DNA of 64,000 bases from Dokdonella_A sp963758365 (GTDB taxonomy: Bacteria; Pseudomonadota; Gammaproteobacteria; Xanthomonadales; Rhodanobacteraceae): NCBI GenBank assembly GCA_963758365.1, contig CAVWVB010000001.1, forward strand, positions 2,914,001-2,978,000, written 5' to 3'. The notes beneath the pieces are model-generated. The model saw only the letters and a list, made by a program, of their open reading frames with translations. It was not told where the DNA came from and searched no databases. Both the position numbers and the translations under genes were made by a program. Numbering within the stretch: position 1 is the stretch's first letter; each line of letters opens with the position of its first letter. This document shows positions 53,934 through 63,194 of the stretch, in pieces.

Positions 53934-55286
53934 TCAGTATCCGGCCGACGCGCGGCGATAGCTGTCGCGAACGCCGGCCGTCAACGCGTGGAGCGACTCG
54001 GCGTCGTGCCAGCGACCCGCGACCATGACGCCGAGCGGCGTGCGCAATGTCGCGAGCGAGCGCAGCGGATTCGCCGACGACAGCACCAGATCGGCGCGAT
54101 AGCCCGGCGCGACGACGCCGGATTTATCGGCGTGCTTGGTACGAGCGAGGAATTCGCCGGCCGAGCGCGTCGCGGCCGACAATGCCTGATATCGCGTCAG
54201 GCCGGACGCTTCGAGTTCGTCGAGATCGTCGTGCAGCGAGACACCGGGTGCCATTCCAGGCACCGCCGGCGCATCGGTACCGGCGACGATTTCAACGTTG
54301 TTGTCGGCCAGCGCCTTGACGAGCTTGCGCAGGAACTCGAGCTTTGCATCGAGCTTCGCCGTCTTGCCCACATACCCACTGGTCTGCCATGCAAGGCGAT
54401 CTTGCGGCGCGACGAAATACGCACCCGGTTGCGTCAGGAATTTTGCGACCACATCGGGATGTCCGATCTGATGCGCTATCGCGGAATAGGTCGCGAGATC
54501 GGCCGTGACCGTGGCGCCATACTTCCGAGCGAGCGCGACCGCCTCCGGAATGCGGCTTGCGTCGGGCGGCGTATCTGTTTCTTCGACGCCGCGCGGCGTG
54601 AAGAACGTGTAAAAGAATTCCTCGACGTGTGCGACGAGCACCTGTCCCGCGGCGAGTTGCCGTTCGAGCCGCACCGATGTGACACCGTGTCCGACCAGAG
54701 GCAAACCTTGGCGCCGCCCTTCCTCTGCAAGCGCCGAGAAAACGTCGGGCGCGAGGCCGACGTAGACCTTGATGAAATCGTAGCCGTTTGTCTTGGCGAG
54801 CCCGACGATCGCGCGCGCTTCGTCCGGCGTGCGCACGATGAAGCCATTGTAGTCGGTCGTTCCATCGACGAGAAAGCTCGTGTAGACGCGCGGCCCCGGT
54901 AGTGCGCCGCGGTTGACGGCAGGCACCGTAGAGTCGACGAACCCTGCGTGCGCGCCGCCCATGTTCAGCACGGTCGTCACGCCGTTGGCGAGATAGATCG
55001 CGAGATCATTCTTCGTCTGCGAGTGCGTATGCATGTCGGCCAGACCGGGCGAAAGCCACGCGCTGCGCTTGCCATCGATGCGTGTCGCGGTTGGCGGCAC
55101 CTCGATGTCACGACCTATCGAGGCGATGCGATCACCGTGCACGAGCACGGTCTGGTCGCGCAGAACGCGCTCGCGATCCATCGGCACGACATTGACGTGG
55201 ACGAACGCGATATCGTTCGGGGTCGTGACGTCGGCGTGGACTTCAGTGAATGCGACAAGGAGGAACAAGACGGTGAGGGAACGCAT
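53934..55286 (-). CDS. Exported amidohydrolase
   Basis: A 450-residue metal-dependent hydrolase with a signal peptide (about 1-18). The metal site looks complete: HTH in DMHTHSQTK, the lysine to be carboxylated in DFIKVYVG, histidines in LVGHGVTS and LVAHVEEF, and the aspartate in AGTDAPAVPG. Related enzymes are prolidase- or imidazolonepropionase-like peptidases and lactonases, so a secreted dipeptidase role is possible but unproven. Convergent with glmU, with 13 bases between stops. Confidence 0.85.
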   Translation of the reverse strand: MRSLTVLFLLVAFTEVHADVTTPNDIAFVHVNVVPMDRERVLRDQTVLVHGDRIASIGRDIEVPPTATRIDGKRSAWLSPGLADMHTHSQTKNDLAIYLANGVTTVLNMGGAHAGFVDSTVPAVNRGALPGPRVYTSFLVDGTTDYNGFIVRTPDEARAIVGLAKTNGYDFIKVYVGLAPDVFSALAEEGRRQGLPLVGHGVTSVRLERQLAAGQVLVAHVEEFFYTFFTPRGVEETDTPPDASRIPEAVALARKYGATVTADLATYSAIAHQIGHPDVVAKFLTQPGAYFVAPQDRLAWQTSGYVGKTAKLDAKLEFLRKLVKALADNNVEIVAGTDAPAVPGMAPGVSLHDDLDELEASGLTRYQALSAATRSAGEFLARTKHADKSGVVAPGYRADLVLSSANPLRSLATLRTPLGVMVAGRWHDAESLHALTAGVRDSYRRASAGY

Positions 55287-55535
55287 GCGAGATTCCGGGT
55301 GGACGTGCGAGGTGCGCGACGCGAGTCATCGGAAGGCGATGTCGCAGCGCACGGTAACAGACGCGTCTGAACCCGGCAGGGTTTAAACCGATGTAGCGCT
55401 TCGCGCAAGGACCGCGCGGAGACCGCGCCAGTGGGTAGACGTGGCCGGATGCATCCGTTCGCAACCCAGATTCGTCCTCGCCGTTCAATGGCAACGCGAT
55501 CGCGGCTCTTTCGCGGTCCTCATGAAATGCCCGGG

Positions 55536-57533
55536 CTAGTGCGGCGCGGCGCGCGGCGCGATACCGAGGGCATGCTCGATCGCGACCGGATCGTAGACAT
55601 TGCCGCCCTTGATCACGGTCGTGATCCTGCGGATGTCGGCGATGTTCCGGCTCGGGTCGCCGTCGACGAGGATCATGTCGGCCATGCGGCCGGGCGCGAT
55701 CACGCCGCGGTTGCCCTCGACGCCCATGACCTCGGCCGACGTCAGTGTGGCCCTGCGCAAGACTTCGGCCGGCGGGATGCCCGCACGCGCGTACAGTTCC
55801 AGCTCGTGGTGCAACTGGTAACCGGCCAGCGCGTCGGTACCCGGAATGATCGTGACGCCGGCGTCATGCAGAGCCTTGAGCATGTTCAGCATCGCCGGGA
55901 ATGCGGCCGCATACGCGGCTTCTTCGCCCTTGGGCACCTCGAGTGCACCGCTCAGCAACCCACGGCGGATCTGCGGCGGCATGCGCGGCGCGATCGTCTC
56001 GAGACCCGGCGTGACCGCGTTCGGATCGCCCGAGAACAGCGCCTCGAAAACACCGATGGTCGGATCGAGCACCGTATGGTGCCGCTTGAGGAACGCAATG
56101 AACTCGCGTACCTCGGGCTTTTCCGGGGTGAACTCGCGCGCATGCTCCGCGACCTTGATGAAGCGGTCGCGATTGCGCGTCTCCTTGACCTCGGGATAGA
56201 GAAAATTGAGGAAGATGAAATTCAGGTGCTGGATCTCGTCGGCGCCGCCTTCGACGAACTGGCGCGCGGACATGAACGCGGGCACATGGCCGCTCACGCG
56301 CAGGCCGCGCTCGTGCGCGCGCGCGGCGATCACGGGCATCAGTTCGGGCTTCACGGATGAGTAGATCTTGATCTGCGCGTAACCGTGGTCGGCGTACCAG
56401 TCGACATCCGCGATCGCCTCGGCCGCCGTGTCGACGCGCATCTTCGTCGGGCCGGCCAGCTCGCCGGTACCGTCGATGATGCCGGCCTTGATCACGCGCG
56501 GTCCGATCTCGCTGCCCTCATCGAAGCGCGCGACGCGCTTGAGAAACGCATCGGTGTCGTTGGCCATGTCGCGCGCGCTGGTCACGCCGTTGGCGAGATC
56601 GAGCAAGCCGTCGACGTCGCTGAAATGCTGATGGTTGTCCCACAGCCCCGGCATCAGGAAGCGCCCGTGCGCGTCGATCGTTTCGGCGTCCGGCGCCGTC
56701 TTGACCGCCGCATCCGGGGCCACCAGGATCACGTGGCCGCTGCGGATCAGCACGCTCGTGCCCGCACTGACGCTCAGATCGCGCGGATCGAACACGCGTG
56801 CGTCGCGGATCACGAGATCGCCGCGCGGTGCATGCACGAGATCGTGCGCGAGCCGCGCTGACCATGCATTGTCGGCCTGCTCCTGCGCCGCGACGAGCTG
56901 CGCGATCGCGTCCGTGCGCGCTTCCGGTACGACCGAGAACCAGCCCGAAACGATCGCCGCGGTTTCACTGCGCGCATCCAGCCACACCGGCTGCGGGGTG
57001 AAGCCGAGCCCGGTAATGCGATACAGGCTGACCCGATCCGCTCCGAGCGTGAGTTGCCCGGCCGGCTCGATGCTCGCTTCACCGGCGGGCAGCAGCGCGA
57101 GGCGATGGCCGGGTGCTTTCAACAGCGCACGCGCAAGCACGCCGAGCATTTCCGGCGGTGAACTGGTCGGCACGTAGAACGCCGCGCCGTCGCCGGCGCG
57201 CTCGCCCTGTTCCGCGCGATTGTGCCAAGTCGCCTTGCCGTCCCTGAACGTAAAGCGTTCCTCGACCGGCACCTTCATGTAGTCGTTGCCGTTGCCCGCG
57301 TATGCGACCGGAATACCCACCGCATCGAGCGTCCAGGTCGCGACGATGTGATCGCCGCGGCCACGGTCGTTGAACGAGTATTCGACGCGCGTCGTGCCGT
57401 CCGCGGCGCTGGCCACGGTCTGGGTGCCGGCCGGGTTGTCCTGGATCAGGATGCGGTCGGTACGCTCGGCCGCGCGGGCGCCGGCAAACCCGAACGCGCT
57501 CAGGACCACGCCGATGAAAATCGAGCTGCGCAT
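55536..57533 (-). CDS. Exported amidohydrolase with extra N-terminal domain
   Basis: A 665-residue exported enzyme. Signal peptide about 1-21. Residues 22-235 form an additional beta-rich domain before the amidohydrolase TIM-barrel. Metal ligands are present: HQH in WDNHQHF, the lysine in QIKIYSS, histidines in VSGHVPAF and EIQHLNF, and the aspartate in PGTDALAGY. The ATG at 57533 opens the signal peptide. The gene ends 249 bases before the start of the second amidohydrolase on the same strand, so the two may be co-regulated. Substrate unknown. Confidence 0.85.
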   Translation of the reverse strand: MRSSIFIGVVLSAFGFAGARAAERTDRILIQDNPAGTQTVASAADGTTRVEYSFNDRGRGDHIVATWTLDAVGIPVAYAGNGNDYMKVPVEERFTFRDGKATWHNRAEQGERAGDGAAFYVPTSSPPEMLGVLARALLKAPGHRLALLPAGEASIEPAGQLTLGADRVSLYRITGLGFTPQPVWLDARSETAAIVSGWFSVVPEARTDAIAQLVAAQEQADNAWSARLAHDLVHAPRGDLVIRDARVFDPRDLSVSAGTSVLIRSGHVILVAPDAAVKTAPDAETIDAHGRFLMPGLWDNHQHFSDVDGLLDLANGVTSARDMANDTDAFLKRVARFDEGSEIGPRVIKAGIIDGTGELAGPTKMRVDTAAEAIADVDWYADHGYAQIKIYSSVKPELMPVIAARAHERGLRVSGHVPAFMSARQFVEGGADEIQHLNFIFLNFLYPEVKETRNRDRFIKVAEHAREFTPEKPEVREFIAFLKRHHTVLDPTIGVFEALFSGDPNAVTPGLETIAPRMPPQIRRGLLSGALEVPKGEEAAYAAAFPAMLNMLKALHDAGVTIIPGTDALAGYQLHHELELYARAGIPPAEVLRRATLTSAEVMGVEGNRGVIAPGRMADMILVDGDPSRNIADIRRITTVIKGGNVYDPVAIEHALGIAPRAAPH

Positions 57534-57746
57534 GATGGGACTCCGACGGGGGGAAGTGCATGAAGGATACGTGACGCAGCGCCGCGGATGCCCCTGCCGA
57601 AGGCAACGCGGCAATGCGTTGTCGCGGCCGCACATGACCATCGACCGCGAGCGGACCGGCGTCCGTGCCGGCCTGCACGGAGTGGATCCGGGTCAGGCAG
57701 CGCGCGATTGTGGGCTAGACTTGCGGCCCCTGAGCCGGAGTCCCGG

Positions 57747-59039
57747 ATGGACGCTGCCGCCCTGCCCCACGCCGATGAAACACGCGTTGCAGTGATCGGC
57801 CTGGGCTACGTGGGCCTGCCGCTCGCGGTCGGCTTCGGCCGCCAACTGCCCACGCTCGGCTTCGACATCGACCGGAAGCGCATCGAAGAGCTGCGCGCGC
57901 ATCGCGACCACACGCGGGAGGTGACGCCGGAGGAACTGCGGGCGACAGCGCATCTCGAGTTCAGTGCCCAAGCCGCTGATCTGGCCCGTTGCAACGTGTT
58001 CATCGTGACCGTACCGACACCGATCGACGCGGCGAAGCGGCCCGACCTGGGCCCGCTCGAGGCTGCCAGCCGCACCGTCGGCAACGCAATCGCTCGTGGC
58101 GCGGTCGTGGTCTTCGAATCGACCGTATATCCGGGCGCGACCGAGGAAGTGTGCGTGCCGATCATCGAGCGCGCGTCGGGCCTCCGGTTCAACGTCGACT
58201 TCTACGCCGGCTACAGCCCCGAACGCATCAACCCGGGCGACAGGCAGCACCGGCTCGAAACGATCCTGAAAGTGACATCGGGCTCGACGCCGCAAGCCGC
58301 CGATTTCGTCGACGCGCTGTATCGCCGGGTAATTACTGTGGGTACCTACAAGGCGTCGAGCATCCGCGTCGCCGAAGCAGCCAAGGTCATCGAGAATACG
58401 CAGCGCGATCTCAACATCGCGCTGGTCAACGAACTCGCGCTGATCTTCCACAAGCTCGGCCTCGATACCAGCGAAGTGCTTGCGGCGGCCGCAACCAAAT
58501 GGAACTTCCTGCCATTCCGGCCCGGCCTGGTCGGCGGACATTGCATCGGCGTCGACCCGTACTACCTGACCCACAAGGCGCAGCAGATCGGCTACCACCC
58601 CGAGGTGATCCTGTCCGGTCGACGCATCAACGACGGCATGGGCCAGCATGTCGCGCAGCGCGTGATCAAGCTGATGACCCGGCGGCGCATCCACGCCGCA
58701 GGCGCGAACATTCTCGTGCTCGGTCTCGCGTTCAAGGAAAACTGCCCGGATCTGCGCAATACGCGCGTGCTCGACGTGATCAGCGAGTTCCAGAGCTACG
58801 ACGCGCGCGTCGACGTGTACGATCCGTGGGTCGACCCGGCCGAGGCGCGCCGCGCGTACGGTCTCGAGCTGGCCCGGGATCTCGTACCCGAAACGTACGA
58901 TGCAGTTGTCCTCGCGGTCGCGCACCGCGAGTTCATCGAAATGGGCGCGGCGCGCATTCGCGCGCTCGGCAAGCCCGGCTGCGTCGTCTTCGACGTCAAG
59001 CAGGTGCTGGCGCGCGACCAGGTCGACGACCGGCTGTAG
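57747..59039 (+). CDS. UDP-N-acetyl-hexosamine 6-dehydrogenase (TviB/WbpA/WbpO-like)
   Basis: A 430-residue NAD-dependent nucleotide-sugar dehydrogenase. It oxidises a UDP-N-acetyl sugar to the uronic acid for capsule, O-antigen or exopolysaccharide. Rossmann motif VIGLGYVGLPLA near residue 15, middle domain helix AAKVIENTQRDLNIALVNEL, and the catalytic cysteine in GGHCIGVDPYYL, the form typical of the TviB/WbpA branch. GLAFKENCPDLRNTRV marks the C-terminal UDP-binding domain. CGGAG precedes the ATG. The epimerase gene follows by 9 bases. Confidence 0.92.
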   Translation: MDAAALPHADETRVAVIGLGYVGLPLAVGFGRQLPTLGFDIDRKRIEELRAHRDHTREVTPEELRATAHLEFSAQAADLARCNVFIVTVPTPIDAAKRPDLGPLEAASRTVGNAIARGAVVVFESTVYPGATEEVCVPIIERASGLRFNVDFYAGYSPERINPGDRQHRLETILKVTSGSTPQAADFVDALYRRVITVGTYKASSIRVAEAAKVIENTQRDLNIALVNELALIFHKLGLDTSEVLAAAATKWNFLPFRPGLVGGHCIGVDPYYLTHKAQQIGYHPEVILSGRRINDGMGQHVAQRVIKLMTRRRIHAAGANILVLGLAFKENCPDLRNTRVLDVISEFQSYDARVDVYDPWVDPAEARRAYGLELARDLVPETYDAVVLAVAHREFIEMGAARIRALGKPGCVVFDVKQVLARDQVDDRL

Positions 59040-59048
59040 GAGGGAGCG

Positions 59049-60056
59049 ATGCGCGTACTCGTCACCGGTGCCGCCGGTTTCATCGGTTCGGCCTTGAGCA
59101 ATCGCCTGCTCGCGCGCGGGGACGAGGTCCTCGGTTACGACAATCTCAACGACTACTACGATCCGACGCTCAAGCAGGCGCGCCTCGATCGCCTGACACC
59201 CGAGCCGGGATTCCGATTCGTGCGCGCGGCGCTCGAGGATCGCGCGTCACTGGAGCACGCATTCGCGGAATTCCGGCCGCAACGCGTGGTCAATCTCGCC
59301 GCGCAGGCCGGCGTGCGCTACTCGATCGAGAATCCGTACGCGTATGTCGAAAGCAATCTGGTCGGCTTCATAAACGTGCTCGAGGCCTGCCGGCATGGCG
59401 AGGTCGAGCATCTGGTATATGCCTCGTCGAGCTCGGTCTACGGCGCGAACCGCAAGCTGCCGTTCTCGGTGCAGGATCCGGTCGACCACCCGGTCAGCCT
59501 CTACGCGGCGACCAAGAAGGCCAACGAGCTGATGGCCCACACCTACAGCCATCTGTACCGCCTGCCGACCACCGGTTTGCGATTCTTCACAGTCTACGGA
59601 CCCTGGGGGCGCCCCGACATGGCGCTGTTCCTGTTCACGCGCAAGATCCTCGCTGGTGAACCGATCGAGGTGTTCAACCATGGCCGTCATACGCGCGACT
59701 TCACATACATAGACGATATCGTCGAAGGCGTGGTCCGCACGCTGGATCGCGTACCGGCCGGCGACCCGGCTTTCGATGCACTGGCACCGAATCCGGCCAC
59801 TTCGGCGGCGCCGTACCGGATCTACAACATCGGCAACAATCAGCCGATCCAGCTCGCGCGCTACATCGAAGTGCTGGAGGCGGAACTCGGACGCAGGGCG
59901 GAACGGATCATGCTGCCGCTGCAGCCGGGTGACGTGCCGGATACATATGCGGACGTTACGGAGCTGGCCGCCGACACCGGCTATGCCCCGACCACGCCGA
60001 TCGAGGTCGGCGTGCGTCGATTCGTGGCCTGGTACCGGCACTTTTTCGCCGACTGA
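59049..60056 (+). CDS. UDP-sugar 4-epimerase (UDP-glucuronate epimerase type)
   Basis: A 335-residue extended SDR. VTGAAGFIGSALS is the NAD site. The NDYYDPTLKQARL segment near residue 36 is typical of UDP-glucuronate 4-epimerases. The catalytic triad is visible: SSSSVYG and YAATKKANE (Tyr, Lys). It probably interconverts UDP-glucuronate and UDP-galacturonate, or the N-acetylated uronic acid made by the dehydrogenase just upstream. AGGAGGGAGCG precedes the ATG. Exact substrate is inference from the pair of genes. Confidence 0.88.
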   Translation: MRVLVTGAAGFIGSALSNRLLARGDEVLGYDNLNDYYDPTLKQARLDRLTPEPGFRFVRAALEDRASLEHAFAEFRPQRVVNLAAQAGVRYSIENPYAYVESNLVGFINVLEACRHGEVEHLVYASSSSVYGANRKLPFSVQDPVDHPVSLYAATKKANELMAHTYSHLYRLPTTGLRFFTVYGPWGRPDMALFLFTRKILAGEPIEVFNHGRHTRDFTYIDDIVEGVVRTLDRVPAGDPAFDALAPNPATSAAPYRIYNIGNNQPIQLARYIEVLEAELGRRAERIMLPLQPGDVPDTYADVTELAADTGYAPTTPIEVGVRRFVAWYRHFFAD

Positions 60057-60127
60057 AGGTCGATGGAGCAGGGATGAACTGTGATAACGTTCGCGTTTCC
60101 GGACATGCGCCTCGGGAGGGAGTGAAC

Positions 60128-60748
60128 ATGAATAAATTCGCCCACTGGCTGGTCATCGGCGGGAGCCTGATGCTGGCCGCATGCGTCGCGGGTCCAAGAC
60201 CAGGCGATGCACCGAAGATCGACCCGGAGGCACAGGCGGTCAAGGAGTACCACATCGGCGTCGACGACAGCATTCGGGTCGCGGTCTGGCAGAATCCCGA
60301 CCTCAATGTCACCGTCCCGGTGCGTCCGGACGGCAAGATTTCGGTGCCGCTGGTCGGCGATGTCGAGGCCGGCGGTCGCACTCCGACGGACGTGGCTGCC
60401 GAGATCAAGTCGCGGCTCGCCGAATTCGTGCGCGATCCGCAGGTCACGGTCATCGTCGACCAGCTGCGCAGCCACGAATACCTTTCGCGCGTGCGTGTGA
60501 CCGGCGCCGTGCGCCAGCCGGTATCGGTTCCCTACCGCCAGGGCATGACCGTGCTCGACGCGGTCCTCGCGGCAGGCGGTCTCAATGAATTCGCGGCAGC
60601 GGATCGCACCGAGCTGTATCGCAAGGAAGGCAATTCCACGCACGCGTATGCGGTCCAGCTCGACCGGATCCTGCAAAAGGGCGACCTGGCGACCAACTAT
60701 CCCGCACAGCCCGGCGACGTGATCACGGTTCCGGAGCGTGCGTTCTGA
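60128..60748 (+). CDS. Polysaccharide export lipoprotein (Wza/XrtA-system type)
   Basis: A 206-residue outer-membrane lipoprotein with the lipobox LAAC (Cys19). The poly-export domain (about 40-115) has YHIGVDDSIRVAVWQNPDL and VRPDGKISVPLVGDV. A single SLBB segment (about 120-165) has VTGAVRQPVSVPY. It is shorter than E. coli Wza (about 380) and of the size found in XrtA/PEP-CTERM polysaccharide loci. GGGAGGGAG precedes the ATG. The chain-length gene follows 49 bases later. Confidence 0.92.
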   Translation: MNKFAHWLVIGGSLMLAACVAGPRPGDAPKIDPEAQAVKEYHIGVDDSIRVAVWQNPDLNVTVPVRPDGKISVPLVGDVEAGGRTPTDVAAEIKSRLAEFVRDPQVTVIVDQLRSHEYLSRVRVTGAVRQPVSVPYRQGMTVLDAVLAAGGLNEFAAADRTELYRKEGNSTHAYAVQLDRILQKGDLATNYPAQPGDVITVPERAF

Positions 60749-60797
60749 CAATGCGATTCGCAGGGAATCGGAACCACACCGCAATGAATGCCGTGTC

Positions 60798-62345
60798 ATG
60801 AACGCCGAGTACGTACCCGCATCCGAGCTCGTCCCCGCACTGTACCGACAGGGGCGCCGCTATGGCGTGAGCATGGCCGTGATATTCGCGGTCATCGCGC
60901 TGGCCGGGCTGGTCGTGGGTGCACTGTGGTCCAAGACCTACACCGCATCGACCACGATCCTGGCGCAGGCAAGCGACATCATCCAGCCGCTGATGGAAGG
61001 GCGCGCGGTTCCGACCGGAATCAAGGATCGCGCCGGACTCGCGCGCCAGGTCGTCTTCAGCGCGAGGGTCATGGACGAAATCCTGAAGACCGGCGGCTGG
61101 GCCGCGCAGAATCTGTCGCCGGTCGAGCGCGACAAGATCGTCGAGCAGATCAAGGATCGGACCTCGATCACGAGTCCGCGGCCCGAGCTGATCCAGATCG
61201 CCTACAAGGACAGCGATCGCAAGCGCACCTATGACGTGACCGAGCGCATGGCCGAGCTGTTCATGCAGGAAAGTCTGGCCGCGAAGGAACGCGAAAGCCG
61301 CGATGCATTCGAATTCATCGACAACCAGGTCAACAGCTACCACAAGAAGCTGACCGATGCCGAGGACAGCCTCCTCAAGTACCGGTCCGCCCACGTGGAC
61401 GCACAGCCGGGCAGCGCGACCGACGCCAATGCGCGGATCGGTGCGCTGCGCACCGAGATCGAGCAGGCGCGCATGAACCTGATGCAGCAGCAGTCCTCCG
61501 AGGCCGCGCTGAACGCGCAGCTTTCCGGCGAGTCGCAGGTCACGGCCGTGCAGACACGCGAGGGCATGTATCGCGCCCAGCTCGTCGACCTGCAGGCGCA
61601 ACTGGACCGCCTGATGCTGACCTATACCGACAAGCATCCGGACGTGATCCGGGTCCGCCACCAGATCGAGGACATCAAGCGCCAGCTGGCGGCGCAGGCC
61701 CAGCAACCGCCGGATGCGGGCAATCGTGCGGGCAAGACGATGTTCGACAACGCACAGTTCAATCCCCATTACCTGGACCTGCGCAACCGGCTCGGCCAGA
61801 CACGCGCTGAAACCGCCGCCACACGTTCACGCATGGCGGCCGCGGAGTCGATGCTCAAGGACGAGATGGAACGCAGCCGGCGCATCGCCCAATCGGAAAG
61901 TGCGCTTGCCGAGCTGACCCGCGACTACGAAGTCAACCGCGACATCTACCAGGACCTGCTCAAGCGGCGCGAGAATGCGCGCGTATCGATGGATATGGAC
62001 AGGGAACAACGCGGCCTGACCATGCGGATCCAGGATCCGGCCGTCATGCCGGTGCGCCCGTCCGGTCTGCGCATGCTGCATTTCGCGCTCGGCGGGCTCT
62101 TCCTCGCGTTCGCTGCACCGCTCGGCCTGCTGTTCGCGCGCGTGCGCTTCGATCCGCGCGTCCGCTCGGTGCAGCAGCTCGAGCGCACCACGGGCATCCT
62201 CGCGATGACCATCGTTCCGAGCTACTTGAATCCGCGTGACCGCCTGCGTGAGCGCACGCGGATCGCGATCGCCGTCGTACTCGTGGTCGCCGCTTTGACC
62301 GCGCATGCAGTGATGTACTGGATTCGGCTCAAGGGCGGCGCGTAA
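60798..62345 (+). CDS. Polysaccharide chain-length determinant (Wzz/GNVR, XrtA-type)
   Basis: A 515-residue inner-membrane co-polymerase. N-terminal transmembrane helix about 28-48 (Wzz domain), a long periplasmic coiled-coil (about 150-400), and a C-terminal GNVR-like part before the last membrane segments (about 425-448 and 487-507). YTDKHPDVIRVRHQIEDIK and YEVNRDIYQDLLKRRENA are typical of XrtA-system members. The start ATG at 60798 has a weak ribosome-binding site; a GTG at 60738 would overlap the export gene. The stop TAATG shares a base with the kinase start. Confidence 0.9.
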   Translation: MNAEYVPASELVPALYRQGRRYGVSMAVIFAVIALAGLVVGALWSKTYTASTTILAQASDIIQPLMEGRAVPTGIKDRAGLARQVVFSARVMDEILKTGGWAAQNLSPVERDKIVEQIKDRTSITSPRPELIQIAYKDSDRKRTYDVTERMAELFMQESLAAKERESRDAFEFIDNQVNSYHKKLTDAEDSLLKYRSAHVDAQPGSATDANARIGALRTEIEQARMNLMQQQSSEAALNAQLSGESQVTAVQTREGMYRAQLVDLQAQLDRLMLTYTDKHPDVIRVRHQIEDIKRQLAAQAQQPPDAGNRAGKTMFDNAQFNPHYLDLRNRLGQTRAETAATRSRMAAAESMLKDEMERSRRIAQSESALAELTRDYEVNRDIYQDLLKRRENARVSMDMDREQRGLTMRIQDPAVMPVRPSGLRMLHFALGGLFLAFAAPLGLLFARVRFDPRVRSVQQLERTTGILAMTIVPSYLNPRDRLRERTRIAIAVVLVVAALTAHAVMYWIRLKGGA

Positions 62346-63124
62346 TGACCCATCCCCAGAACAGGCACCCTATTCCCGACCATGTCGGTGCGATGCTCGA
62401 TTCGACCGCGGGTGACCTCGGAGGTCGCAGCTCCGCAAGCCGGTCGATCGCGCGGATTACCGAGCCGCGCGCGCTGTCGACCCGCACGCTCGCACAACGC
62501 AAACTGATCCATTACGACGATTCGGGACGGCGTTACGCGGATGCGTTCCGCGAGATCCGCACACGTCTGCTGGCCCTGAGCGAGGGCCAGAATTTCGTCA
62601 CCCTGCTGACGTCGGTCAGTCCGCGATCGGGAACCAGTTTCGTCGCGCGCAACCTCGCTGCGGCGTTCGCCCTGGACGACGCCAAGACGGCCCTGTTGAT
62701 CGACTGCGACCTGCGGCATCCCGCGCAGCACGGTGCGTTTGCGGTGGATCCTGTCGGCGGCGGCCTGATCGACTATCTCGAACACCCCGCGATCGGCATC
62801 GAGAAGATTCTCTATCACACCGGAATTCCGCGACTCCGGCTGATTCCGAGCGGGACCCGCCGGGAGATCGGTGGCGAGTATTTTTCGTCGTTCCGCATGC
62901 GCGCCACGCTGGATTCGCTGCGCAGCCGCTACCCGGACCGCTATCTGTTTCTCGACGGCCCCACCGTCAAGGACTCTCCGGACGCCCGCATCCTTGCCGA
63001 TCTGGCCGATTTCGTCGTCCTGGTCGTCGGCGACGGCCGCGACACGCCGGCCGCCATCAGCAAGGCGGTGGCGAGCTTCGACCCGAACAAGCTCGCGGGC
63101 TTGGTGTTCAACCAGATTCCGTGA
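62345..63124 (+). CDS. BY-kinase/CpsD-like protein with degenerate Walker A
   Basis: A 259-residue P-loop protein of the bacterial tyrosine-kinase family that normally phosphorylates and tunes chain-length proteins. Walker A' LLIDCDLRHP (Asp120, Asp122) and a Walker B-like YLFLDGPT are present. The Walker A region reads VSPRSGTSFV, where Wzc has VSPSIGKTFV, so the catalytic lysine is Thr97. No tyrosine-rich C-terminal tail is seen. It is probably a regulatory or scaffold partner, not an active kinase; residual nucleotide binding is possible. Start ATG overlaps the upstream stop by one base. Confidence 0.88.
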   Translation: MTHPQNRHPIPDHVGAMLDSTAGDLGGRSSASRSIARITEPRALSTRTLAQRKLIHYDDSGRRYADAFREIRTRLLALSEGQNFVTLLTSVSPRSGTSFVARNLAAAFALDDAKTALLIDCDLRHPAQHGAFAVDPVGGGLIDYLEHPAIGIEKILYHTGIPRLRLIPSGTRREIGGEYFSSFRMRATLDSLRSRYPDRYLFLDGPTVKDSPDARILADLADFVVLVVGDGRDTPAAISKAVASFDPNKLAGLVFNQIP

Positions 63125-63194
63125 GATCGTGTCATTCGGGCACGCAAGCCAGGGATTGCGTAACGCCGAGACATCGAGGAGGGGAGAATCGAAT

